From Streptomyces viridochromogenes (GTDB lineage Bacteria > Actinomycetota > Actinomycetes > Streptomycetales > Streptomycetaceae): a stretch of DNA of 64,000 nucleotides. The stretch covers positions 19,508 to 83,507 of the forward strand of contig NZ_LGUR01000205.1 in the NCBI RefSeq assembly GCF_001270495.1, in the 5' to 3' direction. Below the pieces are notes generated by a model. That model ran no database searches, was not told where the DNA came from, and saw only the letters and a list, made by a program, of their open reading frames with translations. The position numbers and the translations under genes were made by a program. Of this stretch, positions 43,714 through 57,422 are shown one piece after another; within the stretch, counting starts at the first letter, position 1; every line of letters begins with the position of its first letter.

Positions 43714-43745
43714 GCGGCCGGTCGGCATCTGCGCCGACCGGCCGC
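43714..43745 (-). terminator. Perfect 12-bp hairpin between GH2 and ABC exporter genes
   Basis: GCGGCCGGTCGG (43714-43725) pairs exactly with 43734-43745 around an 8-base loop, some 75 bases after the GH2 stop. Terminator of the galactoside operon, insulating the exporter operon. Confidence 0.8.
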
Positions 43746-43818
43746 GGGCGACCCTCCGCACGCTGTCGGAAAGTCGATCAATCGGTCAATCGATTTACAG
43801 TTTTCTCACCATGACTTC

Positions 43819-47610
<3,792 letters not shown>

Positions 47611-47614
<4 letters not shown>

Positions 47615-48576
47615 TTGGACTCGTCCCCCCTTCCGAAGCCCATGATCTTGCCCTGGAGCAGGGTCACGGCACAGATCAGCACGGTCAGAATGAGCGCGCC
47701 CGCGCTGCCTGCGCCGTAGTCCTGGCTCTCGCCCAGGGCCTTGTAGTACAGCTCGACGAGGGGCGGGCGGCCCCAGGTGGTCTTCGACAGCAGGTTGAAG
47801 AACTCGTCGAAGGCCTGGTAGGCGGCGACGAGCAGCAGCAGGATCACCGCGGTGGACGTGGCGCGCAGCTGGGGCAGGGTGATGTACCGGAAGGTCTGCC
47901 AGCCCGACTTGGCGCCGTCGATGGCGGCGGCCTCGTACAGCTCGTCCGGGATGTTCTGCAGCGCCGCGATGAACAGGATCATGTAGAAGCCGGACTGCAG
48001 CCACAGCCGGGCGGTCACGATGACCAGCCAGTACCAGGGCGGGTTGGGGTCGATCAGCCAGGCGATGTTCTCGACCCCGAACCAGCCGAGGACCGTGTTC
48101 ATCAGGCCGAAGCGGACCCCGCTGAAGATGGACATCTTCCAGATGAGCGCCGCGGCGACATAGCTGACCGCGGTCGGCAGGAAGAAGACCGAGCGGAAGA
48201 ACGCCCGCATGAAGCGCATCCGGTTCACCAGCAGGGCGAGCCCCAGCGACAGCGCCCAGGTGGTGGGCACGATGAACGCGGCGAAGATGGTGAAGGTGCC
48301 GAGCGAGCCGACGAAGTCGTCGTTCGTCAGCATGTACTTGTAGTTGTCGAACCCGACGAACTTGTCCGGCGTGACGGTGAAGCGGGCCTCGAAGAAGCTC
48401 AGCCACAGGCTCCAGAGGATCGGCGCGTAGACGAAGATCGCCAGACCGATCAGGAACGGCCCGGTGAAGAGCCAGAAGGTGAAGGTGGGGCTGCCCCGCA
48501 GACCCCGCCGCGGCTTGGCCGGTGAGGCCTTCGCCGAGGCGGAGCTCGCGAGGTCGAGCTTGGTGGTCGTCGACAT
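47611..48576 (-). CDS. ABC sugar importer permease, MalF type (galactoside locus)
   Basis: ATG at 48576 (MSTTTKLDLASSASAKASPA), 321 residues. An Ala/Ser/Lys-rich N-terminus precedes six helices (FTFWLFTGPFLIGLAIFVYA first), and the EAA loop is LYEAAAIDGAKSGWQTFRYI. Starts 20 bases after the binding-protein stop. The region up to 48642 in frame has no start with a good ribosome-binding site. Confidence 0.93.
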
Positions 48577-48596
48577 GTCGTGGTCCGTCCCGCGGC

Positions 48597-49862
48597 CTAT
48601 CCGAACAGCTTCTTGAGCTCGCGGTTGACGGCCGCGTCGCACCTGTCGAGAGCCTTCTCCGGGTCCATGTTCTTGCGCACGCAGTTGGCGAAGACGTCCT
48701 CGAAGGCGGTGCGCATGGCCTGGGTCCAGCCGATGTTGTCGAAGTGCCCGAACTCGTTGAAGAGCTTGACGCCCTCAGCGGCGTTGCCCGACTTGAGCTT
48801 GGTGGCGGACTCGGCGAGCGAGGTGCGCGGCGGGATGTGGAAGCCGTAGGAGGTGGCCCAGTCCTCCTGGTACTCCTTCTGGTCGATCCACAGCCACTTG
48901 ACGTACTCCTTGGCCGCGTCGACGTTCTTGCCCTTGGCGTTGACGAACATCGACCAGCCGCCGTTGTAGACAGACTGCTTGCCGTTGTCCGTGACCTTCG
49001 GGAAGGGGAAGACACCCCAGTCGTCGCCGAGCGCGTCCTGGATCGCCGGCATCGCCCACATGCCGCAGAACTGGATGGCGCACAGGCCCTGGTTGAAGGA
49101 GGAGGGGTCCCAGGACTCGGTCGGGGCGCCGAGGAGAAGGTCGCCGCTGGTGAACAGCGTGCGCATCTTCTTCAGGCCCTCGACGACGCCGTCCGTGTGA
49201 TAGGCGATCTGGTTCTTTTCGTCGAGGTGCTGGGCGCCGGCCGACCAGATCAACGTGTCGTTGACGCTGTGCAGGTCGTTGCCCATGTACAGGCCCTTGA
49301 CCTTGCCGGTGGTGAGCTTGGCGGCGGCCTCCATCAGCTCGTCGAGCGTGGTCGGCACCTCGACCTTGGCCTTCTCCAGCATCGACTTGCGGTAGAAGAA
49401 GAACTGCGGGTCGTCGATCATCCGGACGCCGTATATCTTCCCGTCGACCGTGTGCGACTTGATGTCGGCCGGGTTGAAGTCGTCCTTGACCGGGTCGATG
49501 ATGTCGGTCAGGTCCGCCACCTGGCCGCTCTTGACCATCTGGATCTGCGGGTGGAACTCGAAGAGATCCGGCGCGTTGTCGGTGAGCAGGGCCGAGAAGA
49601 GCTTGCTCTCGAAGTCCGCGCTGGTGATCCACTGGGTGGTCACGTTGGCTTCCTTGTACGCCTTCGCGTACCGCTTGATGGCCTGCTCGGTGCCCGCCTC
49701 GCCGTACGCGTGGAACATCTGCACGAGGTTGGTGCCCGAACCGGACCCGCCACCGCGGCCGTTGTTGCCGCCGCACGCGGCCAGCCCGCCGGCGGCGGCC
49801 AGACCGAGCGCGGCCCGGAGTGCGGTGCGGCGGTCGAAGTTCCTGTTGCTCAATGCCGACAT
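48597..49862 (-). CDS. ABC sugar importer lipoprotein (galactoside locus)
   Basis: ATG at 49862 with AAGGA seven bases upstream; 421 residues. Signal peptide carries a twin-arginine motif (FDRRTALRAALG) and the lipobox LAAC, Cys at ~30. Family 1 solute-binding features include LVQMFHAYGEAGTEQAIKRY, SALLTDNAPDLFEFHPQIQM and WSMFVNAKGKNVDAAKEYVK. First gene of the operon that continues with two permeases and GH2 beta-galactosidase, so galacto-oligosaccharide binding is inferred. Its upstream gap of 192 bases contains CGTTGTGCAACG, a candidate ROK operator. Confidence 0.92.
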   Translation of the reverse strand: MSALSNRNFDRRTALRAALGLAAAGGLAACGGNNGRGGGSGSGTNLVQMFHAYGEAGTEQAIKRYAKAYKEANVTTQWITSADFESKLFSALLTDNAPDLFEFHPQIQMVKSGQVADLTDIIDPVKDDFNPADIKSHTVDGKIYGVRMIDDPQFFFYRKSMLEKAKVEVPTTLDELMEAAAKLTTGKVKGLYMGNDLHSVNDTLIWSAGAQHLDEKNQIAYHTDGVVEGLKKMRTLFTSGDLLLGAPTESWDPSSFNQGLCAIQFCGMWAMPAIQDALGDDWGVFPFPKVTDNGKQSVYNGGWSMFVNAKGKNVDAAKEYVKWLWIDQKEYQEDWATSYGFHIPPRTSLAESATKLKSGNAAEGVKLFNEFGHFDNIGWTQAMRTAFEDVFANCVRKNMDPEKALDRCDAAVNRELKKLFG

Positions 49863-50015
49863 GCTGACGTCCTTGTCTCGAGTACGGCTGCGGCTCTGGG
49901 CCCGTTGCCTGTGGCTGGAGCGGCTCAGCGCCAGTTGGCTCAAAGGGGGTTGCGGTGCGGGACGTTAACCTTCGGCTAAGGCTTCGGCAAGGGGTTGGAC
50001 GAAGTCTGTGCGAAG

Positions 50016-50027
50016 CGTTGTGCAACG
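50016..50027. promoter_or_regulatory. Palindrome CGTTGTGCAACG upstream of the galactoside operon
   Basis: CGTTG and CAACG arms with a 2-base centre, between the ROK repressor stop and the binding-protein start. Plausible operator for the adjacent ROK protein. Confidence 0.45.
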
Positions 50028-50054
50028 TTCGGCATACCGGACATGGCGGGGGTG

Positions 50055-51305
50055 CTAGGAGGGCGGTGCGGTACGGCTTCTGACGTGCGCGGCGGTCCGC
50101 TTCGGCTGCCTCTGTCCCACCGACTGCAAGGCTCCCTCAAGCGCGAACGTCGCCGCGCCCAGGCAGACCGGGTCGGTCGGAATCGGGGAGAGGACGACCT
50201 CGGTGGCGGCCATCGGCCGCGGCAGCGCGTGCCGGGCGACGGCCTCGCGCACCTCCGTGACCAGGGGTTCACCGAGGGCGGCCGCGACCCAGCTGCTGAG
50301 CACGACCACTTCGGGGTTGAACAGGTTGACCAGGTCGGCGATGCCGGCACCGAGGTAACGGACCGTGTCCCGGAGCACCTTGAGCGCCACCGGGTCGCGT
50401 CCCCGCAGTCCCCGGGCGAGCGCGTCGATGGTGGCCGTCTGGTCCTCCGGATGCAGCAGCGGGCTGTCGGCGCTCAGCTCCCGCAGGGTCAGCATGATCC
50501 CGGACGCGCCGACGTACGCCTCCACGCAGCCGTGTTTGCCGCACCGGCACAGCCGTCCGTCCAGGACGATCGTGGTGTGGCCCCACTCGCCGGCGCTGTT
50601 GCTGACGCCCCGGTGCAGCCCGCCGCCCAGGACCAGTCCGGCGCCCACGCCGGTGCCCAGGTTGACCACCACGGCGTCCCCGCTCCCGCGCGCGGCCCCG
50701 AACCACAGCTCGGCCACCGCGCTGGCCCGCAGCGGGTTGTCCAGGTACAGCGGGTAGGCGATGTGCTCGGTGAGCAGGTCGAGCAGCGGCACGTCGTGCC
50801 AGTCCCAGTTGGGCGCGTACTCGGAGAACCCGGTGGCGCGGTCCACCTGCCCCGGCACGCTCACCCCGACGCCGAGGACGCGCGCGCCCTCGATGCCGGC
50901 CTGCGCGACCACCGAGCCGACGGCGGCGGCGACATGGCCCACCACCTGCTCGGGGAGGCTCTCACCGGGGCGGACGTCCTCCTCGGCGCGGGCCAGCACG
51001 TTCAGTCCGAGGTCGAACAGCTCGACATGGACGTACGTCTCCGCGATGTCGACGCCGATCAGGGCGCCGCCGGACGCGTTGACGGCCACGAGCCCCCGGG
51101 GGCGGCCGCCGGCCGAGTCCTCGAACCCGACCTCCGTGATCATGCGGAGGTCGAGCAGCTCGCCCACGAGGGTGGCGACCGTGGCGAGACTGAGACCGGT
51201 GGCGGCCGCCAGTTCCTGCCGGGAGGTGGGCGACGCGGCGATGATCTGGCGCAGCACCTCGTAGCGGTTGGCGGTGCGGATGTCGCGTGATGTGCCGCGC
51301 TTCAT
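50055..51305 (-). CDS. ROK-family transcriptional repressor
   Basis: ATG at 51305; 416 residues. N-terminal MarR-like helix-turn-helix (SRQELAAATGLSLATVATLVGELLDL, ~28-53) followed by a ROK sugar-kinase-like domain: GVDIAETYVHVELFDL, NLGTGVGAGLVLGGGLHRG, EWGHTTI and the zinc motif CRCGKHGCVEAYVG. It is of the NagC/XylR class, where sugar binding releases DNA. It lies immediately upstream of the galactoside importer/GH2 operon on the same strand, which is therefore the likely target. A C-terminal basic tail (KRTAAHVRSRTAPPS) is unusual but probably unimportant. Confidence 0.92.
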   Translation of the reverse strand: MKRGTSRDIRTANRYEVLRQIIAASPTSRQELAAATGLSLATVATLVGELLDLRMITEVGFEDSAGGRPRGLVAVNASGGALIGVDIAETYVHVELFDLGLNVLARAEEDVRPGESLPEQVVGHVAAAVGSVVAQAGIEGARVLGVGVSVPGQVDRATGFSEYAPNWDWHDVPLLDLLTEHIAYPLYLDNPLRASAVAELWFGAARGSGDAVVVNLGTGVGAGLVLGGGLHRGVSNSAGEWGHTTIVLDGRLCRCGKHGCVEAYVGASGIMLTLRELSADSPLLHPEDQTATIDALARGLRGRDPVALKVLRDTVRYLGAGIADLVNLFNPEVVVLSSWVAAALGEPLVTEVREAVARHALPRPMAATEVVLSPIPTDPVCLGAATFALEGALQSVGQRQPKRTAAHVRSRTAPPS

Positions 51306-51463
51306 CGAACTCCCCTCACTGGCGGGCGCCGGCTCGGTCGGGTCGGCCGGGGGTCCGTCCCTTCACGTCATGCCGGGTCGGCACCGGCGCGGCGCAAGGC
51401 TATGGCGTGCGGGGACTTTCGACAAGGGGTTAGGAAAGGGGGTTTACGAAGTCTCCCAAGAGC

Positions 51464-52759
<1,296 letters not shown>

Positions 52760-52775
52760 TCATCCGCGGCTGCCT

Positions 52776-52789
52776 ACGGTAGATACCGT
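52776..52789. promoter_or_regulatory. Perfect palindrome ACGGTAGATACCGT in the aldO / dehydrogenase intergenic region
   Basis: ACGGTA and TACCGT around a GA centre, 60 bases before the dehydrogenase start and 59 after the aldO start. TACCGTAGAT also appears at 11770-11779 in front of the paralogous dehydrogenase gene. Possible shared regulator site. Confidence 0.5.
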
Positions 52790-52848
52790 TTTCCATGCCA
52801 CTTTCGCCCGACCTCGACCTCGACCTGACCGAGCCGGAGGCCACGTCC

Positions 52849-53862
52849 TTGACACAGCGGCCGTACGCCATATTCGCCATGTCCGCCGAGAACGTGCCGC
52901 AGGTCTTCCCGCCGGAGGTGCTGGAGCGGCTGCGGGAGTCGGTGGACATCGATCCCGCCCTGGTGGCCGAGGACTTCACGGACCCGGGCCCGCGCCTGCG
53001 GGACGCGCTCGCCCGTGCCGAGATCCTCGTCACCGGCTGGGGCTGCCCCCGCCTCGACACGGCCGTACTCGACGCCGCGCCGAAGCTGCGCGCGGTCCTG
53101 CACTCCGCCGGCTCGGTCAAGGGCCTGGCCACGCCCGAACTGTGGCGGCGCGGCATCGCGGTGAGCTCGGCGGCCGTGGCCAACGCCGTGCCGGTCGCCG
53201 AGTACACGCTGGCCATGATCCTCCTCGCCGGGAAGGACCTCTTCGCCGCCCGCGACCGCCTGCGCACCGAGCGGGCCTTCCCGGGCTGGGGGCTCGTCCC
53301 CGGCATCGGCAACCACGGCCGCCGGGTCGGAGTGGTCGGGGCCTCGCGTATCGGCCGCCGGGTGATCGAACTCCTCCGCCCCTTCGACCTGCGGGTGAGT
53401 CTCACCGACCCGTACGTCGACGAGGCGGGCGCCGCCGTGCTCGGCGTACCGCTGCTGCCGCTGGACGACCTCCTGCGCACCTCGGACGTCGTGACGATCC
53501 ACGCCCCCGAGACCCCTGAGACCCGTCACCTCGTCGGCCCCCGCGAGCTGGCCCTGATGCCCGACGGAGCGGTCCTGATCAACACCGCGCGCGGCGGCCT
53601 GGTCGACCACGAGGCCCTGATCGCCGAACTGAGCACCGGCCGCCTGTCCGCGATCCTCGACGTCACCGAGCCCGAGCCCCTGCCTGCCGACTCACCCCTG
53701 TACGACCTCCCGAACGCCTTCATCACCCCGCACCTCGCGGGCTCCCAGGGCAACGAGGCGGCCCGCCTGGGTATCGCGGTCGCGGAGGAGGCGGAACGGC
53801 TTGGCGCCGGGCAGCCGTTGGCCCACGGGATCGCCCAGTCCGAACTGGAACGCATGGCGTGA
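52849..53862 (+). CDS. D-isomer-specific 2-hydroxyacid dehydrogenase family protein, paralogue of 10589-11602
   Basis: I choose the TTG at 52849: GGAGG lies eight bases upstream and the resulting 337-residue protein (MTQRPYAIFAMSAENVPQVF) matches the 10589-11602 paralogue (337 residues, PRAVFAMDPVHLPLLF) from its first residues. The longer frame from ATG 52795 adds 18 unconserved residues. NAD motif VGVVGASRIGRRVIELLRPF, catalytic Arg (INTARGGLVD), Glu (VTEPEPLP) and His (TPHLAGS) are present. The active-site entrance VLHSAGSVKGL matches VLHAAGSVRSL in the paralogue. Same reaction class; substrate unknown. Confidence 0.85.
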   Translation: MTQRPYAIFAMSAENVPQVFPPEVLERLRESVDIDPALVAEDFTDPGPRLRDALARAEILVTGWGCPRLDTAVLDAAPKLRAVLHSAGSVKGLATPELWRRGIAVSSAAVANAVPVAEYTLAMILLAGKDLFAARDRLRTERAFPGWGLVPGIGNHGRRVGVVGASRIGRRVIELLRPFDLRVSLTDPYVDEAGAAVLGVPLLPLDDLLRTSDVVTIHAPETPETRHLVGPRELALMPDGAVLINTARGGLVDHEALIAELSTGRLSAILDVTEPEPLPADSPLYDLPNAFITPHLAGSQGNEAARLGIAVAEEAERLGAGQPLAHGIAQSELERMA

Positions 53863-53880
53863 CGGCTGTTTGTTTCCGCC

Positions 53881-54065
53881 CCCGCCGCCCCTACCCGTCC
53901 CGTCCCCGGGGGCTGCGCCCCCAGACCCCCGCCATCGGCCCTGCGGGCCTCGTCCTCAAACGCCGGACGGGCTGAGAATGCCTGGCGAATCCAGCCCCTC
54001 CGGCGTTTGAGGGGCGGGTCTGGGGCGGAGCCCCAGGAGGATGGGGCGGGGAGGGGCGGCGGGGG
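53881..54065. repeat. ~180-bp imperfect palindromic intergenic element
   Basis: The 306-base gap holds no gene but one long palindrome. The inner arms 53954-53974 and 53992-54012 pair at 20 of 21 positions around a 17-base loop. Outer arms (53908-53933 with 54012-54034, and GCCGCCCCTA... at 53884 with GGGGCGGC at ~54052) extend it. Core CGCCGGACGGGCTG is repeated at 58610-58623 and the left edge at 10341-10371. It follows the dehydrogenase stop and probably also acts as terminator. Confidence 0.7.
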
Positions 54066-54168
54066 CGAGAAGTACCGCGGGCGGCCTCGAAGGGGACCCG
54101 GCGCCGTTCACGCTCGGGCAGGGGCATACCGTGAGGAGTCGTACGCCTGAGCCGGGAGGAGATTACGG

Positions 54169-55506
54169 ATGGGCAGCCGCACCGCACTGGTCGAGGATCT
54201 GATGGAGCGATTCCCGCACGTTCCGCGGGAAGCCGTCTTCAAGGAGGATCTGCTGCGGGGTGGCGTGGCCTTCGACCCGTCCGCCCTCAGCGACAACGAG
54301 GGCGGTGAGGTCAAGCCGAAGTCGTACTTCATCTTCTCCTTCGACCACGGCACCCTCCCCGAACTCGGCGAGGCCGCGCTGCGGCGTCCGCCGGAGGAGA
54401 TCATCCTCACCGGCGGCCCGTACGACCTGCGCCGCACCGTCGTCTCCGTGCGCGTGAACCCGTCCTCGCCGTACCGGGTCGCGGCCGACGAGGAGGGCGT
54501 GCTCGGCCTCTACCTCGACGGCAAGCGGATCGCCGACGTCGGGGTGCCGCCGATGCCGGAGTACTACCGGCACACCCTCGCCAACGGGAAGTCGGTGATG
54601 GAGGTGGCCCCGACCATCCAGTGGGGCTACCTGATCTACCTCACCGTCTTCCGGGTCTGCCAGTACTTCGGCGCCAAGGAGGAGTGCCAGTACTGCGACA
54701 TCAACCACAACTGGCGCCAGCACAAGGCGGCCGGGCGCCCGTACACCGGGGTGAAGGACGTCGAGGAGGTCCTCGAAGCCCTGGAGATCATCGACCGGTA
54801 CGACACCGCCAAGGCGTCCACCGCCTACACGCTCACCGGCGGCGCGATCACCAAGTCCGTCGCCGGACGCGACGAGGCCGACTTCTACGGCCACTACGCC
54901 AAGGCCATCGAGGAGCGCTTCCCGGGGCGGTGGATCGGCAAGGTCGTGGCCCAGGCGCTGCCGCGCGACGACGTGCAGCGCTTCAAGGACTACGGCGTGC
55001 AGATCTACCACCCCAACTACGAGGTGTGGGACGAGTACCTCTTCAAGATGTACTGCCCGGGCAAGGAGCGCTACGTCGGCCGGGACGTGTGGCACAAGAG
55101 GATCCTCGACTCGGCGGAGGTGTTCGGGGCACGCAACGTGATCCCCAACTTCGTCGCGGGCGTCGAGATGGCGGAGCCCTTCGGCTTCAAGACGGTCGAC
55201 GAGGCGATCGCGTCGACCACCGAGGGCCTGCGGTTCTTCATGTCGCACGGGATCACGCCCCGCTTCACCACCTGGTGCCCGGAGCCGACCACCCCGCTCG
55301 GCAAGGCCAATCCGCAGGGCGCCCCGCTGGAGTACCACATCCGGCTGCTGCAGGCCTATCGCCGGACGATGGAGGACTTCGGCCTGTCCTCGCCCCCCGG
55401 CTACGGCCCGCCCGGCCCCGGCAACGCGGTGTTCTCGGTCAGCTCCTTCATGGACAGCCTCCCGGCGGTGGAGTCCCCGGCGGCGGAGGATTCCGCCACG
55501 GTGTAG
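54169..55506 (+). CDS. Radical SAM protein with CX8CX2C cluster motif
   Basis: ATG at 54169 with GGAGGAG seven bases before; 445 residues. The [4Fe-4S] ligands are Cys164, Cys173 and Cys176 (VCQYFGAKEECQYCD), an unusual CX8CX2C spacing in place of CX3CX2C. TLTGGAITKS is the SAM-binding GGE-like segment, and the barrel continues with YHPNYEVWDEYLFKMYCPGK and ARNVIPNFVAGVEM. The N-terminal ~150 residues (SYFIFSFDHGTLPELGEAAL) are an added domain. This subgroup is common in actinomycetes and its reaction is not known to me. No peptide or cofactor partner is adjacent, so the substrate cannot be inferred. Confidence 0.82.
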   Translation: MGSRTALVEDLMERFPHVPREAVFKEDLLRGGVAFDPSALSDNEGGEVKPKSYFIFSFDHGTLPELGEAALRRPPEEIILTGGPYDLRRTVVSVRVNPSSPYRVAADEEGVLGLYLDGKRIADVGVPPMPEYYRHTLANGKSVMEVAPTIQWGYLIYLTVFRVCQYFGAKEECQYCDINHNWRQHKAAGRPYTGVKDVEEVLEALEIIDRYDTAKASTAYTLTGGAITKSVAGRDEADFYGHYAKAIEERFPGRWIGKVVAQALPRDDVQRFKDYGVQIYHPNYEVWDEYLFKMYCPGKERYVGRDVWHKRILDSAEVFGARNVIPNFVAGVEMAEPFGFKTVDEAIASTTEGLRFFMSHGITPRFTTWCPEPTTPLGKANPQGAPLEYHIRLLQAYRRTMEDFGLSSPPGYGPPGPGNAVFSVSSFMDSLPAVESPAAEDSATV

Positions 55507-55695
55507 TTGAGACAGACGGGGCCCGCGTCCGTACAAGTGGCTGGAGTTGTAGGGGCGCGCGGCCTGTCATGACATCTGAACACGACGCTTGTCAGTTGTG
55601 TTGAAGACGTGAAAGGCTCATGCCCTGCCGCGAGGTTCCCCCCAACTCCATTGCCAATATGGCGAGTTGACCTCGCATGTGGATGCAGGAGTCTC

Positions 55696-57183
55696 ATGCC
55701 CGACCTGCCGACCCCCCAGGACGCCACCGAGGCAGCGCTGTTCTCCGAGTGCTGGGACGCCGTGCTGTCGTACTCCGACCTGTGCACGGCCGGCTCCACC
55801 GCGGCCAACCAGCTGGCCACGGAAGCGTTCTCGACCGGTATACGTGAGGCCCGCGACACCGAGGCCGGGTCCTTCCGGAGTGCCGGCCGTCGCCCGGCCC
55901 GGCTGCCCCGCGTCCCCCTGCTGCTGACCGCCGTACGCACCACGGCGGCCGCCTGGGAGGAGAGCGGACAGGGCCACAAGCTCGCCCCCGACCTGCGCCT
56001 GTGGCTCAACTCCGAGAAGGCCGACCGATACACCGGCCCCCCGCTCCAGCGCCCGCTCGCGCTGCGCGGACTGCGCGACATGCAGGAACCGGACGCGGCA
56101 CTGCTGTGGCTGGCCGAGGTGGAGGGGCTGCCGCTGCACGTCGTGGCCCGCCGGCTCGGCCTCGACCCGGCCACCGTGTCCGACGAACTCAACCAGGTCC
56201 GCGTCCTGTTCAGGGACCGCTGCCAGCGCAACCAGCTCGACACCCCGATGGACGCACGGTGCCGCAGCTACGCCCGCCTCCTCGACGCCGTCACCCGCTC
56301 GACCGGCGCCGACGCCCCCGGCGACCTCTCCCGCCACCTCGCCACCTGCGTGCAGTGCGCCGAGGCCGCCGCCTGTCTGCGGCTGAACGGTTCCGGGCTG
56401 CCCGCGGCCCTCGCGGGCGGTGTCCTCGGCTGGGGCGGCCTCGCCTACCTGGAGCGCCGCCGCCGAGCCGCCGAGGTGCGGCTCGGCGCCGGACACCCCG
56501 ACCCGGTGGACGCCGGCCCGCCGAACCCCGGCGCGCACAAGGCGCGCGTCGTGCGCAACGGCCTCCTCGTCGCCGCAGTCCTCGTCTCGGTGCTCGCCCT
56601 CGCGGTGTCGATCATGCCCGCCGGCTCCAGCGGCGACGGCGTGGCGACGGGCGGCGACCCCTCCGACCGCCAGCCGGTCGCCGACCCCGGCTTCACCCTG
56701 CCGGCCACGGCCGCGACCCAGCCCTCCGAGGGCTCCCCGGAGCCGTCGGACAGCGCCACGGACGCCGACGACTCGCCCGACCCGAAGAAGCCGGGCCCGG
56801 GGCCGCAGGGCACCACGTCGTCCACGGCCGGCGAGGACGACCCGGACCGGCCGGACCCCTCCGCGAGCGAGCCGGTGACCTGCAGCGTCGACTACGACCT
56901 GGTCAACGAATGGCCCGACGGCTTCCAGGCCACCATCACCGTCACCACCGAACGAGCCCTCGACGACTGGCACGTCGCCTGGTCCTTCCGCAACGGCCAG
57001 GAGGTCGGCCAGATGTGGGACGCGAGCTTCGCCCAGAACGGCTCCCGGGTCACCGCCACGGCCGCGGACTACAACAAGACGGTCCCCGCCGGCGGCGAGC
57101 TCGCCTTCGGGTTCCTCGCCTCCCGGGACGGCGAGAACTCCAAGGCGTACGACTTCACGCTGAACGGGCACGACTGCGCGTAA
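55696..57183 (+). CDS. Membrane protein: sigma-like and zinc anti-sigma-like cytosolic domains, one TM helix, extracellular CBM2
   Basis: ATG at 55696 with AGGAG four bases before; 495 residues. Residues ~8-55 resemble ECF sigma region 2 (CWDAVLSYSDLCTAGSTAAN) and ~135-180 region 4 with a helix-turn-helix (WLAEVEGLPLHVVARRLGLD). Then RHLATCVQCAE gives His214-x3-Cys218-x2-Cys221, the ZAS motif of zinc anti-sigma factors. One membrane helix follows at ~288-306 (NGLLVAAVLVSVLALAVSIM), a Pro/Ser/Asp-rich linker to ~390, and a CBM2-type cellulose-binding module from Cys396 to Cys494 (DYDLVNEWPDGFQATITVTT, DDWHVAWSF, QMWDASF). No catalytic domain. The layout suggests sensing of cellulose or similar polymers outside coupled to transcription inside, by analogy with clostridial RsgI proteins; the function is inferred. 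Confidence 0.75.
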   Translation: MPDLPTPQDATEAALFSECWDAVLSYSDLCTAGSTAANQLATEAFSTGIREARDTEAGSFRSAGRRPARLPRVPLLLTAVRTTAAAWEESGQGHKLAPDLRLWLNSEKADRYTGPPLQRPLALRGLRDMQEPDAALLWLAEVEGLPLHVVARRLGLDPATVSDELNQVRVLFRDRCQRNQLDTPMDARCRSYARLLDAVTRSTGADAPGDLSRHLATCVQCAEAAACLRLNGSGLPAALAGGVLGWGGLAYLERRRRAAEVRLGAGHPDPVDAGPPNPGAHKARVVRNGLLVAAVLVSVLALAVSIMPAGSSGDGVATGGDPSDRQPVADPGFTLPATAATQPSEGSPEPSDSATDADDSPDPKKPGPGPQGTTSSTAGEDDPDRPDPSASEPVTCSVDYDLVNEWPDGFQATITVTTERALDDWHVAWSFRNGQEVGQMWDASFAQNGSRVTATAADYNKTVPAGGELAFGFLASRDGENSKAYDFTLNGHDCA

Positions 57184-57189
57184 AACCGG

Positions 57190-57220
57190 TTGACGGGCCT
57201 TCGTGGGCCCGGGCTAGAGT
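57190..57220 (+). promoter_or_regulatory. Candidate promoter for the rsgA leader
   Basis: TTGACG at 57190-57195 and TAGAGT at 57215-57220 are separated by 19 bases and match -35/-10 boxes of housekeeping type. About 70 bases precede the small ORF. Confidence 0.5.
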
Positions 57221-57289
57221 GACGGAAGATCAGGGCGGTGGCCGGTGGCCGCCGCCGTCGAACGGACGTGAGTGAGGAGGTGTCGACCG

Positions 57290-57358
57290 ATGGCTGTCTT
57301 TGCGACGAGCGCTGCCCGCATCCAGTTCATCAAGTCCACCTCCGTGGCCGCCGGCTGA
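57290..57358 (+). CDS. 22-codon candidate leader peptide upstream of rsgA
   Basis: ATG at 57290 with GAGGAGG nine bases upstream, then 22 codons (MAVFATSAAR...KSTSVAAG) and TGA at 57356-57358. The ribosome-binding site is the strongest in the neighbourhood although the frame is tiny. It ends 64 bases before the rsgA start and ahead of a hairpin that covers the rsgA ribosome-binding site. It may be a true small protein or a translated leader controlling rsgA. No known leader family was recognised. Confidence 0.45.
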   Translation: MAVFATSAARIQFIKSTSVAAG

Positions 57359-57401
57359 ACCACTCCTCTCTCCGCGTCTGACGGGCGCGGCTGCCGGGGC
57401 C

Positions 57402-57416
57402 ACCCTTGTGAAGGGT
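57402..57416 (+). promoter_or_regulatory. Hairpin covering the rsgA ribosome-binding site
   Basis: ACCCTTGTGAAGGGT folds with a perfect 6-bp stem and 3-base loop; its right arm AAGGGT is the only plausible ribosome-binding site, six bases before the TTG start at 57423. Translation of the upstream 22-codon ORF or a bound factor could affect it. Confidence 0.45.
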
Positions 57417-57422
57417 CACCCG

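Noticed and set aside
43746..43800. TTGACC-based promoter and TCAATCG direct repeat before the ABC exporter
   Set aside because: A -35-like TTGACC is present but no -10 at proper spacing was found, so I do not list it as a promoter.
55618..57171. Minus-strand 517-codon frame opposite the CBM2 protein
   Set aside because: Gly/Val/Arg-rich antisense frame without motifs; the plus-strand protein has ordered domains.
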